Assembly (NCBI RefSeq): GCF_011065405.1
Contig: NZ_CP047056.1
Span: forward strand, 704,747 to 768,746
From: Succinivibrio dextrinosolvens
GTDB taxonomy: Bacteria > Pseudomonadota > Gammaproteobacteria > Enterobacterales > Succinivibrionaceae
Reading direction: 5' to 3'
Length of the DNA stretch: 64,000 nt
Positions 28,050 through 35,985 of the stretch are shown here, in pieces; position 1 is the stretch's first letter; each line of letters starts with the position of its first letter. Below the pieces are notes generated by a model, which saw only the letters and a program-made list of their open reading frames with translations, had not been told where the DNA came from and ran no database searches. Both the position numbers and the translations under genes were made by a program.

Positions 28050-29015
28050 ATGGAAAAATCATATTTAAAAACAGAAAGCTATCTTTCAGAAATTAAAGAG
28101 GCAATCTACTCAAAAAACAGAGAGCAGACTGATGTGCTTATAAAAAAGCTGCGGCATCAGATGTCAGATAGTGATTCCCAGGAACTTAAGACTAACTACA
28201 TCAGTCTATGGAAAAACTGGGCGGCCCTGAAAGCAGAGCATGAGCTTGAGGATTATAAGGAGTATCTGCCGGACAATACCGATCTGTTTTCTTTAAAGAG
28301 TGTGGAAGATGCGATTTTAAAACTCGCAGGAGCATATGAATCAGAAGAGGATGAGTATGCCCTCGCCTACAAACCTTACTACCGTGAACTTGAAAGGCAT
28401 TACGGCAATGAGGCAGAGGACTCTCTTATAGGTGTATTAAATATCCTTTTTGAGCATAGAAAGAACCTGATTAACTTTGAGCATCATCCTCTGCTCAGCA
28501 AGCTCAAGCTTGAACTTGTGGACAGACTTAACTCTCTTTTGATGGCAAAACAAAAGGACTTATACAATCGAGCAATCTGTGTATTATCTGCGATTAAACC
28601 ATATACCAGAGGAAAAATCTTCAACCTCAAGGCAACTATAGATTTTTCAGAAAAGCTGCCAGAAGAGTTTCCTGACCAGAGTTCTCGTATGAAAAAACTC
28701 TGGAAGTATATGTGCAGTCCTGAGCTTAATAACAGAGGAGAGTTTTCAATTGCAGAGCTGTCCATATATGAGCCGGATGAAATTCCATCATTAAATCATT
28801 TTCTCTACCTTTGCGATTATGAGGATGACTGGAGTCATCTGTTATCAGGAGAATGCGGCTGTTATTACCTGCTGCCAGAAATTCAGACGCTGAGGAATAT
28901 TGGATATTGCATGCATAATCTGACCGATCATCTTAACTATTCAATACATGAAGTCATTTATGCAACTGATTTTAAATGCAGCCTAAATTTTGAAGTAGAC
29001 GAGATGGAGCTTTAG
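28050..29015 (+). CDS. Hypothetical helical protein of the divergent operon
   Basis: The 321-residue product is acidic and mostly helical, with Glu/Lys-rich repeats in the first 150 residues, and I recognise no family. It has no signal peptide or membrane segment. GGAGAGGC precedes the ATG at 28050. It follows the 138-residue gene in the same operon, separated by the hairpin at 28002-28030. The next gene has its own promoter motif, so this may be the last gene of its unit. The C-terminal region is rich in aromatic residues and cysteines (SGECGCYYLLPE). Confidence 0.7.
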   Translation: MEKSYLKTESYLSEIKEAIYSKNREQTDVLIKKLRHQMSDSDSQELKTNYISLWKNWAALKAEHELEDYKEYLPDNTDLFSLKSVEDAILKLAGAYESEEDEYALAYKPYYRELERHYGNEAEDSLIGVLNILFEHRKNLINFEHHPLLSKLKLELVDRLNSLLMAKQKDLYNRAICVLSAIKPYTRGKIFNLKATIDFSEKLPEEFPDQSSRMKKLWKYMCSPELNNRGEFSIAELSIYEPDEIPSLNHFLYLCDYEDDWSHLLSGECGCYYLLPEIQTLRNIGYCMHNLTDHLNYSIHEVIYATDFKCSLNFEVDEMEL

Positions 29016-29073
29016 CTCAGAGGAGAAAGCATGAGTCCTACTTTCTGACGAAAAAAGAATGACAATTATCTTA

Positions 29074-29103
29074 ATCTGGAACAGTCATTCATTACACTAA
29101 CAA
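29074..29103 (+). promoter_or_regulatory. Shared island promoter motif upstream of the DIP1984 gene
   Basis: ATCTGGAA at 29074-29081, 16 bases, TAACAA at 29098-29103, with the ATG 25 bases further. The spacing to the start codon leaves a short leader of about 18 bases containing AGGAG. Confidence 0.5.
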
Positions 29104-29127
29104 TGAACGAAATAATAGGAGACAAAT

Positions 29128-29586
29128 ATGACTCTAGCAGAAGCATTAATGGAAAGAGCTGAGCTCAAGGCAAAAATCTCAGCAGTATCAGAGCGCATAG
29201 AAGACAACATTCTGGTGCAGGACAACGAAGCTCCTGGTGAAGATCCTAAGGAACTGCTTCCTGAGCTTACAGCTTCCATTCAGAGACTGAGAGTTCTGAT
29301 AAGTCAGATCAACAAGACCAACTGCTGTACTTTAATCGATGGAGAGAGTCTAACCGATCTGATAGCAAGACGAGACTGTCTTCTGCTTGAAATCAGCTCC
29401 TACAGGGACTTTACAGAAACCTCAAGACGCTCAACTGACAGAGCCCGCGGTTCTGAAATCAAAATCAGACCCTGCATTGAGGTTAAGAAGCTGCAGAAGA
29501 GGCTTGATGATCTATCAAAAGATCTGCGTGAGCTTGAAGTAAAGCTGCAGAAAGCCAACTGGAATACAGAACTCATCGAAGCATAA
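29128..29586 (+). CDS. DIP1984-family protein
   Basis: The 152-residue product matches the DIP1984 family throughout: LAEALMERAELKAKI at the start, NILVQDNEAPGEDP, then LISQINKTNCCTLIDG, LTDLIARRD and RARGSEIKI, ending in LQKANWNTEL. The family forms a small all-helical, coiled-coil-like protein; no biochemical function is known to me. It is often found near conflict or nucleic-acid repair genes, so its presence here fits the island theme. AGGAG lies six bases before the ATG. Length is standard, and it is intact. Confidence 0.85.
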   Translation: MTLAEALMERAELKAKISAVSERIEDNILVQDNEAPGEDPKELLPELTASIQRLRVLISQINKTNCCTLIDGESLTDLIARRDCLLLEISSYRDFTETSRRSTDRARGSEIKIRPCIEVKKLQKRLDDLSKDLRELEVKLQKANWNTELIEA

Positions 29587-29606
29587 CCAATTTCAGGAGT
29601 AGCGTT

Positions 29607-29750
29607 TTTTTACTGGGTGAATGTCAGACATCTTATGTATTACACACCGTAGTGCGAGTGACCGACGACCTCTGGTTTAATGTTTTGGTCAACAAATTAC
29701 AGTGATACAAAGTACATTTAATTTTTACTACCGGACATTAACAGTAAAAA
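29607..29750 (+). ncRNA. Candidate second structured RNA between DIP1984 and the 29780 gene
   Basis: TTTTTACTG at 29607-29615 pairs with CAGTAAAAA at 29742-29750. After an internal loop (GGTG on one side, AA on the other), AATGTC at 29620-29625 pairs with GACATT at 29734-29739. The closed loop of about 108 nt has no long frame. The interrupted end-to-end stem resembles Y RNA architecture, but the pairing is partly A/U and no promoter lies directly before it. It may be a leader hairpin of the next gene. Confidence 0.35.
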
Positions 29751-29779
29751 CGTGAGGGTGGGCAGAGGGATTTTTTTAT

Positions 29780-30274
29780 ATGACTAAACCTGATAACAAA
29801 CAGCGGCTGTATGAGCTTTTAAATGAATCAGCAACTGTCGCTTTTGATATGAAGCGAAATATCCGTTTTATGGTCTGTCCTGAAGAGAGTCGTGATCTTA
29901 ACGTAATCTGGATGATTAAATCAATTAGATTTAATGCTGCAACTCCGATTGCCAGGATCAGAATGGACTGTCCATGCTATGCAGAGAAAAACAGTAATTT
30001 TGTAAATCCGCAATGGTTTCTTTCTGATAAGGAAGTCGACTATTTCAACAGCTTTATCCGCCATAAAATTACCTGTGATTTTTCAGTTGTTCCTGCAGAA
30101 TGTACGGTCTTTGCAAATGCGATTCTTAGGATGAATATAGAGAAATATAATGTTGCTCCTGTGGAAACACTGAAGATTAAATATTCTGACTATCAGAACG
30201 GAAATGAAAGTCCTCTGCCATACGATCTGCCGATTCCAGATTACAGTCAGTTAAAACTCAAAAAGCCGTTTTAA
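29780..30274 (+). CDS. Hypothetical protein beside the SLOG gene
   Basis: The 164-residue protein is soluble and I recognise no family. It contains MDCPCYAEK and a further cysteine pattern (ITCDFS, AECTVF), too irregular for a clear metal site. The ribosome site (GAGGG about 14 bases upstream) is weak, so the start is less certain than for its neighbours, but there is no better ATG. It is followed after 25 bases by the SLOG gene on the same strand, which implies co-transcription. Confidence 0.65.
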   Translation: MTKPDNKQRLYELLNESATVAFDMKRNIRFMVCPEESRDLNVIWMIKSIRFNAATPIARIRMDCPCYAEKNSNFVNPQWFLSDKEVDYFNSFIRHKITCDFSVVPAECTVFANAILRMNIEKYNVAPVETLKIKYSDYQNGNESPLPYDLPIPDYSQLKLKKPF

Positions 30275-30299
30275 ATAACCAGAAGAGGAGCCAACAAAT

Positions 30300-30815
30300 A
30301 TGACTAGTATTGCTGTTATAGGAAGCAGAAATCCTACTCAAAACTCCGTCAAGGCCGTAAAGCTCTGGCTTGATAAATACTTGGAGCAGAATAGAGATGA
30401 CAAGGTTACCATTGTAACCGGAGGTGCCTTTGGCATGGATACAGAAGCGATGAAGTATGCCGTATTACGAAAACTAAGACTCAAAGTATTCCGTCCTGAC
30501 AAATACCATAACCAGAGATTATGCGAAGAGCTTAAGAACAATCCTTTGTGCGATATCATTCAGACTGATGTTGGATATCTTGAACGAAATACCATGGTCA
30601 TTGAGAATTCTGATCTGGTGGTAAGCTCTGATTATGGAAACGGTACTATTGATTCCATGGAAAAAGCCATTGCCAGAGGTCTTGAGGTATACGTAATTGG
30701 AGAGTATATCTCATCTGCAAAATTTAAACGTGCCCTCCCCGCTTCAAACATAGCTATAATTGATAAGAGAAAAGTGTTGGAAGGAGACTTCAGTTCAGTG
30801 CCCAAAGCTGACTGA
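30300..30815 (+). CDS. SLOG-fold (DprA/LOG-like) protein
   Basis: The 171-residue product begins with SIAVIGSRNPTQ, a Rossmann-like nucleotide-binding start. It continues with TIVTGGAFGMDTEA, the GG-x-G-x-D signature of the SLOG superfamily, and has a later NGTIDSMEKAIARGL, where the substrate-binding acidic residue is expected. SLOG proteins bind nucleotides, nucleotide signals or NAD-like ligands and recur in defence and nucleic-acid repair operons. AGGAG precedes the ATG by nine bases. It sits between an unknown gene and the WYL regulator and could sense or process a nucleotide signal, which is an inference. Confidence 0.8.
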   Translation: MTSIAVIGSRNPTQNSVKAVKLWLDKYLEQNRDDKVTIVTGGAFGMDTEAMKYAVLRKLRLKVFRPDKYHNQRLCEELKNNPLCDIIQTDVGYLERNTMVIENSDLVVSSDYGNGTIDSMEKAIARGLEVYVIGEYISSAKFKRALPASNIAIIDKRKVLEGDFSSVPKAD

Positions 30816-30877
30816 TGAAACTCCTCAGTAACTGCCATTCTTCTGACTAGAATGGCACTGCTATTTTAGGGGACAAT

Positions 30878-31882
30878 ATGCCGGAAAAATACGATCAGGA
30901 TGCAAGACCTGATGAGAAACTGCTCAAGCTCTTCATGCTGCTTTTATTCAATGACAAAGAATTCTCTCTAACCTATCTTGCTGAAACCATAAACTGCTCT
31001 AAGCAGACTGTGGCAAGACTTTTAAGACGCATAGATGAGAACTATCCCTGCCATCTTTTAGAAAGAAAATCTAACCGCCAGAAATTCTATCATCTGCAGC
31101 GACCATCCATGTCTTTTAAAACTGCAATTGATCCGGCAGGTCTGCGTCAGCTTGCCCTGTGCCGTGATCTGGTAAAAGGTCTTCTTCCAAAAGAAGACTG
31201 GGAACTGGTCAATATGTCACTGCAGCAGGCAAAAACCAATCTTCCGCGCGCAGACTACAGCAGCTATCAGGATGCAAATGTCGGTACCCGTCTTACCCGT
31301 GGACACATCAACTATCAGACAAAACAAAAACAGCTTGCTGAACTTGAAAAATGTATTTTAAACCGTAAAAGCTGCATGCTCTCCTACCAGAAAGATCTAA
31401 ACGGAGAAATAAAGAACTACGCTTACGCGCCTCAGATGCTGATTACCTTCCATGATTCTCTGTACGTCTCCGGCTGGATTGTATCCGAGGCAGGGCCAGT
31501 CAGAATACTAAAGGAACGTCCTGCAAAGTTTTCTGTTCACAGAATCACTGAGGTAACTGCGCAGAACCGTTCCACAGAAGAGCTCCCAGTAAAAGATCTT
31601 GAGGAGAATGCAGACTTCGGATTTTTAAGAGACGAGCCTTTTAAGACTAAGATCTGGTTCTCAAAGGAGGTTATGACCTATATCAGTGATCGAATCTGGA
31701 GTGATGATCAGAAGATTACTCCTCAGGAGGACGGAGGCATTATTCTTGAAATGACAGCACTGAGCAGAAGCGAACTTATCTCCTTTGTCCTGAGTTTTGA
31801 CTTTAAGGCACGCCTGCTTGAACCGTCTGATCTTGCAGCAGAAATTAAAGAGAGACTTTTAAAGACTCTGGAAAAATATTAA
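30878..31882 (+). CDS. WYL-domain transcriptional regulator
   Basis: The 334-residue product has an N-terminal winged helix-turn-helix (FSLTYLAETINCSKQTVARLLRRID), a central WYL-type domain (near residues 150-230) and a C-terminal WCX-like extension with LSRSELISFVLSF. WYL proteins bind ligands, often nucleic acids or nucleotides, and frequently control repair and defence operons. It ends 23 bases before the convergent cREC gene. It is the best local candidate to act at the shared TCTGGAA promoter motif, although that is untested. Fragments of a second, diverged WYL gene lie at 18863-19083. AGGGG precedes the ATG. Confidence 0.85.
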   Translation: MPEKYDQDARPDEKLLKLFMLLLFNDKEFSLTYLAETINCSKQTVARLLRRIDENYPCHLLERKSNRQKFYHLQRPSMSFKTAIDPAGLRQLALCRDLVKGLLPKEDWELVNMSLQQAKTNLPRADYSSYQDANVGTRLTRGHINYQTKQKQLAELEKCILNRKSCMLSYQKDLNGEIKNYAYAPQMLITFHDSLYVSGWIVSEAGPVRILKERPAKFSVHRITEVTAQNRSTEELPVKDLEENADFGFLRDEPFKTKIWFSKEVMTYISDRIWSDDQKITPQEDGGIILEMTALSRSELISFVLSFDFKARLLEPSDLAAEIKERLLKTLEKY

Positions 31883-31905
31883 AGCAAAAGAGGTACTGTC
31901 GATTA

Positions 31906-33351
31906 TTAGGCCTCATCTCCGACATGAGGCCAGTATCTGTCGATAGTTCGCTGCATATTTGCTCTGCCAACAGGATTTGCAGTATGCAGCACAATCTTGT
32001 AGAAAGTCTCTCTCGCACACAGCCAGTCTAGAAGCTCTATGGCATCACCTCCATCCTTTGCGAAATCTCCAAGATCATGATCAAGATTCAGCTCTTCAAT
32101 GGCGACAGAATGTTTCTCAAAAAACTTAATCCTGCTAATGGCCTCATTAACACTATGACAATGGATATATCCAGATGGAGCTTCTCTTTCATCATCAAGC
32201 CAGAGCTTTACACTGTCCGTCATAGAGAGAAGCGTTTCGTGGTCCACCTGAAAATAACGATCATGAGAAAGTTTCTGTTTTCTGTTCTCATCAGAGAAAT
32301 AATAGGACATTGAGGAATGAAACCAGCTCAGCTGCTGCTTAAGAGCCTGTTGTATCTCCAGATTTTTACAGTATTCAGAGGCAAGTAGCAGCTCTTCATC
32401 AGACACCGCAGAAGTATCTTTCTGTTTTAGTCCGAATATCCGTAAAAAACGATCTTTTCCAGTAAGAGGCTTTCTGTAGTACTCAAGATCGTAGTTATGG
32501 ACATTAACTTCTGAGGTCAGATGGTACTGACTGAAGCGATCAAAATAATAGCAGTAACAGTTTATATCTGAAGAATCTATGCCACTGGATACGGTCGCAT
32601 CTGGCATAAAGGATACAGCCACAAAAGGAGCTCCACTCTCATAATCACAGTTAAAGCCCTTAGTCTGACCTGCATATACACAGTCATCTGAATTAACCAG
32701 AATATCTCCAGGTTCAAAAGGCATTGGAAGGTATATTAACAGCTTGTCAGTTGTATAGTTAAATCGCTCCTGTGGCAGGCACTCATTGTCATAGATATGC
32801 ATAAGCTCTACCTCAGAGTTAAAGAAAGCTCTGACATACCTGTCAGAAAAATTATCATATATATTTTTTGTGCCTGAATAATAGTATTTGGTCAGCATAA
32901 CTACACCAACAGAGTCTCTGTCGTCCGCAGAGTAATCTTCCTTGTAGCCATTAACAGCAGTCTCAAAAGAAGGAAATCTTGCAAAAGAGTAAAACTCAGA
33001 GCAACCTTTCTCAAGAATACTCAGCTCATAATAGCTTCCTGGCTCCTCATTTTTCAGAAGACTGATTAGAATTCGGTAATTCTCAAGAATACCTTTTGTT
33101 AGCGCATGAAGACTCTCTGTCTCACTCTTATCTCCATCTTTTGGCTGCTCCACGAAAAAGTCCGGATGTCTGATGGTTACCTCTTCATCAGGCTCAGCAA
33201 GTAGTACTTCTAAGGCGAAAAGTTTTTCCTCAAGAGGAATACGATAGCATTTGTCGACAAGAAACAGCTTCTGCTCTCCACTGAGGCAGTAATCTAGCGC
33301 ATAAAGATATTCTCGGATGTCTCGGGAATTTACAAATCTTATAAAGTCCAT
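31906..33351 (-). CDS. Paralogue-family protein fused to a cyclic-phosphate-processing receiver-like domain
   Basis: The 481-residue product has an N-terminal region (DFIRFVNSRDIREYLYALDY) shared with the next two genes. Its C-terminal 95 residues form a receiver-like domain: LWLDDEREAPSGYI, LNLDHDLGD and HTANPVGRANM. That set matches the family called cREC, predicted to act on cyclic phosphates in RNA repair systems. The ATG at 33351 has GGAG upstream and lines up with the paralogues, so it is preferred to 33366. It is the last gene of a three-gene minus-strand operon and converges on the WYL gene. Fusion of the N-terminal family to cREC is seen directly; the function is an inference. Confidence 0.75.
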   Translation of the reverse strand: MDFIRFVNSRDIREYLYALDYCLSGEQKLFLVDKCYRIPLEEKLFALEVLLAEPDEEVTIRHPDFFVEQPKDGDKSETESLHALTKGILENYRILISLLKNEEPGSYYELSILEKGCSEFYSFARFPSFETAVNGYKEDYSADDRDSVGVVMLTKYYYSGTKNIYDNFSDRYVRAFFNSEVELMHIYDNECLPQERFNYTTDKLLIYLPMPFEPGDILVNSDDCVYAGQTKGFNCDYESGAPFVAVSFMPDATVSSGIDSSDINCYCYYFDRFSQYHLTSEVNVHNYDLEYYRKPLTGKDRFLRIFGLKQKDTSAVSDEELLLASEYCKNLEIQQALKQQLSWFHSSMSYYFSDENRKQKLSHDRYFQVDHETLLSMTDSVKLWLDDEREAPSGYIHCHSVNEAISRIKFFEKHSVAIEELNLDHDLGDFAKDGGDAIELLDWLCARETFYKIVLHTANPVGRANMQRTIDRYWPHVGDEA

Positions 33352-33384
33352 CAGCTCTCCATACACTGTTCAGTTCAGATTAGT

Positions 33385-34365
33385 TTAATGATCTAGTGTC
33401 TGCATCTGACAACGAAGTTCGATTGTCCTTACAGCACTGTAAAACAAATCTGGTGGAAGATTACCTTTAATCATTTCGCTTAAAGGAATAAGCTTGCAGT
33501 TTATACCTTCAAGCTCATCCTTATCTGCATATTCAAGATCATAATTAAGCCAGGAGTGATCCTTATAAAAACCATTTTCTACCGGAAAAAGACCCCAGTA
33601 CAGAATATCTGTACCATCGTGGTAATCTTTTAAATCCTCTTTACCGGCAGGAGTATATGAAAGAAACACAACATATTCCGGATGAATCGATCTCAAAAGC
33701 GCTCCGTATGGAATTCCCGCTTTTTTCACGATATCTCCTCGCTTAAACGGCATAGGTAAACTAATATGCATTGCAGACACATCCACACCGTACAAATTCA
33801 GACCACAGCCAGAATGACAGTCAACTGTAATAACTTCTGCATTCTTTGAAAGTATACATTCGGCTACATCGCCAACAGGACCATCCGTATCTTTAACACA
33901 TTCAGAGAATACATACTTTCTGATTCGATAGTAATCCTGAACCACTCCTATATCCTCATCTTCAGCATATTCTCTGATGGCTTCCAAGGCATTATCGTAA
34001 TTACTGTAAAAACCTATATGCTGAAAATCTGTTAAGTGCCTTTCTAAATGTTCAGCTTCGTAAAAGTAATCAGAGGAAGCCGCTTTTATAAAACTAAGTA
34101 TGGCTTTTTTATCTGCCAGATATCTTCGTATGAATTCGTGAACAGTAAGCCCCAGAGACTCGGAGAAAACAGGATTGGATATTGATGTCATTGGTGCATC
34201 TTCAGAAGAATTCAGTAATTCCTCAAGAGCTGCAAGTCTTTCATTTAGCGTTATAAAATCGCACATTACAATTAAGAAAAGCTGCTGTTCCACATTAAGC
34301 TTGTAACCGATATCATAAAGATACTTTCTGACATCACTTGAATTTACATATTTTATGCAGTCCAT
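33385..34365 (-). CDS. Paralogue of the cREC-fusion N-terminal region (copy 2)
   Basis: The 326-residue protein begins DCIKYVNSSDVRKYLYDIGYKLNVEQQLFLI and is alignable with the N-terminal parts of both neighbours. It lacks the cREC domain. A shared central block (LPMPFKRGDIV) lies in all three. No enzymatic motif is recognised. It is 33 bases from the following gene and 43 from the preceding one, so it is co-transcribed. The family seems to be duplicated in place; sequence identity among the three is moderate, so the duplication is old. Confidence 0.7.
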   Translation of the reverse strand: MDCIKYVNSSDVRKYLYDIGYKLNVEQQLFLIVMCDFITLNERLAALEELLNSSEDAPMTSISNPVFSESLGLTVHEFIRRYLADKKAILSFIKAASSDYFYEAEHLERHLTDFQHIGFYSNYDNALEAIREYAEDEDIGVVQDYYRIRKYVFSECVKDTDGPVGDVAECILSKNAEVITVDCHSGCGLNLYGVDVSAMHISLPMPFKRGDIVKKAGIPYGALLRSIHPEYVVFLSYTPAGKEDLKDYHDGTDILYWGLFPVENGFYKDHSWLNYDLEYADKDELEGINCKLIPLSEMIKGNLPPDLFYSAVRTIELRCQMQTLDH

Positions 34366-34408
34366 TTCAATCCCACCTTTCCATCTTGCTAATGGTCTCT
34401 CAGATCTA

Positions 34409-35401
34409 TTAGTTAATGCCTAATTCTTTCAGGGAACTACTGAAAGCCTGAAGATATTCATCTTCACGTTCTTTTTCACGCTGAAGCTCTATAAGTCTTA
34501 CAGCGTTGTAAAACTCATCTGCTTCTATTTCACCTTTCATAAATCTGCTAAGCGGAATCAGCTTAAGATCAGCACCGGATAGCGAAGCTGGATCTGCATA
34601 TTCAAGGTCATAGCAAAATAAATTTCCATAACCACCTTCAAAGCCGTTTTCCAGAGCATAAATACCGTAGAAAAGAATATCCCCCATGGAGCGACCAGTT
34701 TTGTAATCTTCCATCTTTTCAGGATGGTAACCAAGATAAACTCCATTAATATCTTTGCCTAAAGTTACAATATCTCCTTTTTTAAAAGGCATTGGGATAC
34801 CGACATACATTCCCTCAATACCAACTCCGTAGGTTTTACAGTTATGGTCATAAACATAGATATTCATCAGATCAAGATTTTTTGAAAAAAGACAGTAGTT
34901 AGAATCTGACAGGTAGTTCTCTCCATTTCCTTCCTCCTCATCATCGAAAGATAATTTATCGATGCGTAACCTATCCTCAGGATCCATGCTATATTCCTTT
35001 GAATAATTTCGTATGGCATCAAAACATGCCTTATAGGATTTAAAACATTCTATAAGCTCTGGCTCTAATTTCCCCTCATGCTGAATTCTTACCTGATAGA
35101 AGTATCCACTGGTATCAGCTTTCATAAAGGCGGTCATGTTTTTTACGTCACTTATATATCTTCTGATAAATTCATGGGAGGTAAGACCAAAAGTTTCCTG
35201 AAAACTCATATCGGTAATGGAAGTTAAAGGTAGAGCATCTGAGGATTGAAGATATTCCTCTAAAGACTTTACTTTCTCATCAACGCTTATAAACGGGCAG
35301 GATAAGACAACAAAAATTACATGATCGGCACTAAGTTTGTAGTCAATATCGTAAAGATACTGTCTAACATCTTTTGAGTTAACATACCTTATAAAGTCCA
35401 T
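34409..35401 (-). CDS. Paralogue of the cREC-fusion N-terminal region (copy 1)
   Basis: The 330-residue protein starts DFIRYVNSKDVRQYLYDIDYKLSADH and shares the IPMPFKKGDIV block. The ATG at 35401 has GGAGG six bases upstream. It matches the paralogue starts, so an extension to 35476 is rejected; that extension would also run through the promoter motif at 35421-35450. As first gene of the three-gene unit it carries the promoter. A short charged C-terminus (REKEREDEYLQAF) may be a coiled coil. Function is unknown. Confidence 0.72.
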   Translation of the reverse strand: MDFIRYVNSKDVRQYLYDIDYKLSADHVIFVVLSCPFISVDEKVKSLEEYLQSSDALPLTSITDMSFQETFGLTSHEFIRRYISDVKNMTAFMKADTSGYFYQVRIQHEGKLEPELIECFKSYKACFDAIRNYSKEYSMDPEDRLRIDKLSFDDEEEGNGENYLSDSNYCLFSKNLDLMNIYVYDHNCKTYGVGIEGMYVGIPMPFKKGDIVTLGKDINGVYLGYHPEKMEDYKTGRSMGDILFYGIYALENGFEGGYGNLFCYDLEYADPASLSGADLKLIPLSRFMKGEIEADEFYNAVRLIELQREKEREDEYLQAFSSSLKELGIN

Positions 35402-35420
35402 ACTGAACCTCCGCATTTTT

Positions 35421-35450
35421 CTAATAGAATAAAAGAGGTTCATTCCAGAT
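35421..35450 (-). promoter_or_regulatory. Shared island promoter motif of the cREC operon
   Basis: On the minus strand ATCTGGAA (35450-35443), 16 bases, TATTAG (35426-35421). The -10 is close to the sigma-70 consensus. GGATCTGGAATGAACCTC and TTTTATTC resemble the 2528 and 17148 sites. Confidence 0.6.
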
Positions 35451-35596
35451 CCTGATAGATACCATGAAAATGACAAAAAAAAGAAGAGCGTTTAAGAGGA
35501 AAATTTATCTTATTGATTTACTGATTATTATGATTATAATAAAAGACAAGGGAGTCAGAACTTTTATTCCTTCTCACCTGTTTCGGTGATTCTAAT

Positions 35597-35659
35597 TTAC
35601 CATGCGTTTGAAGGCAATAACAGTAAGATTAGAACCACGATAATAATTAAGGTTTTCAT
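35597..35659 (-). CDS. Ibs-like small hydrophobic peptide (probable type I toxin)
   Basis: A 20-codon frame starts at the ATG 35659-35657, seven bases after AAGGA, and ends at TAA. The peptide is MKT followed by twelve hydrophobic residues (L, I and V only), then PSNAW. Ibs toxins of enterobacteria are 18-19 residues long with the same layout: a short basic N-terminus, a run of I/L/V and a polar/aromatic tail. They disrupt the inner membrane and are silenced by an antisense Sib RNA. Here the antisense RNA would read from the + strand over this frame. A large hairpin lies just upstream (35689-35739). Too short for normal gene callers; the identification rests on length, composition and RBS. 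Confidence 0.6.
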   Translation of the reverse strand: MKTLIIIVVLILLLLPSNAW

Positions 35660-35688
35660 AGTTGATTCCTTAATTAAGTTATTACACA

Positions 35689-35739
35689 GTTCTAAACTTC
35701 TTTTAGAGCCATTTCGCAGATGGCTCTAAAGTTTAGAAC
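35689..35739. repeat. Strong hairpin upstream of the Ibs-like peptide
   Basis: Outer arms 35689-35697 and 35731-35739 (9 bp) and inner arms 35702-35712 and 35720-35730 (11 bp) are perfect, with a four-base bulge on one side and a seven-base loop. In the minus-strand transcript it would be a 5' leader hairpin about 30 bases before the toxin ATG. No T-run follows on either strand. Confidence 0.6.
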
Positions 35740-35891
35740 CACCTCTGCAAACTCTCGTCTGCATTAACCTTATTTTATCACATTAAGAAAATCTCGTTAT
35801 ATTGTTTTCTACGATTTTTCATTAAACAACATATAGTTAATTATACAATTTTATAAAAATAGCAAATAAAAACTTGTCAGAAATTATCAAA

Positions 35892-35957
35892 AAAAATAAA
35901 AATCTTCCAGTCCTCAGATGCTCTTTTTTCAGAGCAGTCTTTTGAACCGGAAGATTT
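35892..35957 (-). terminator. Probable serA terminator
   Basis: AAATCTTCC (35900-35908) pairs with GGAAGATTT (35949-35957), with a further TGCTCT/AGAGCA stem inside. In the minus direction it is followed by a U-rich tract (the A-run at 35889-35899). It lies about 30 bases after the serA stop. Confidence 0.6.
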
Positions 35958-35985
35958 CTTTTTGAAAAAACGACAGGCTAGTCTA

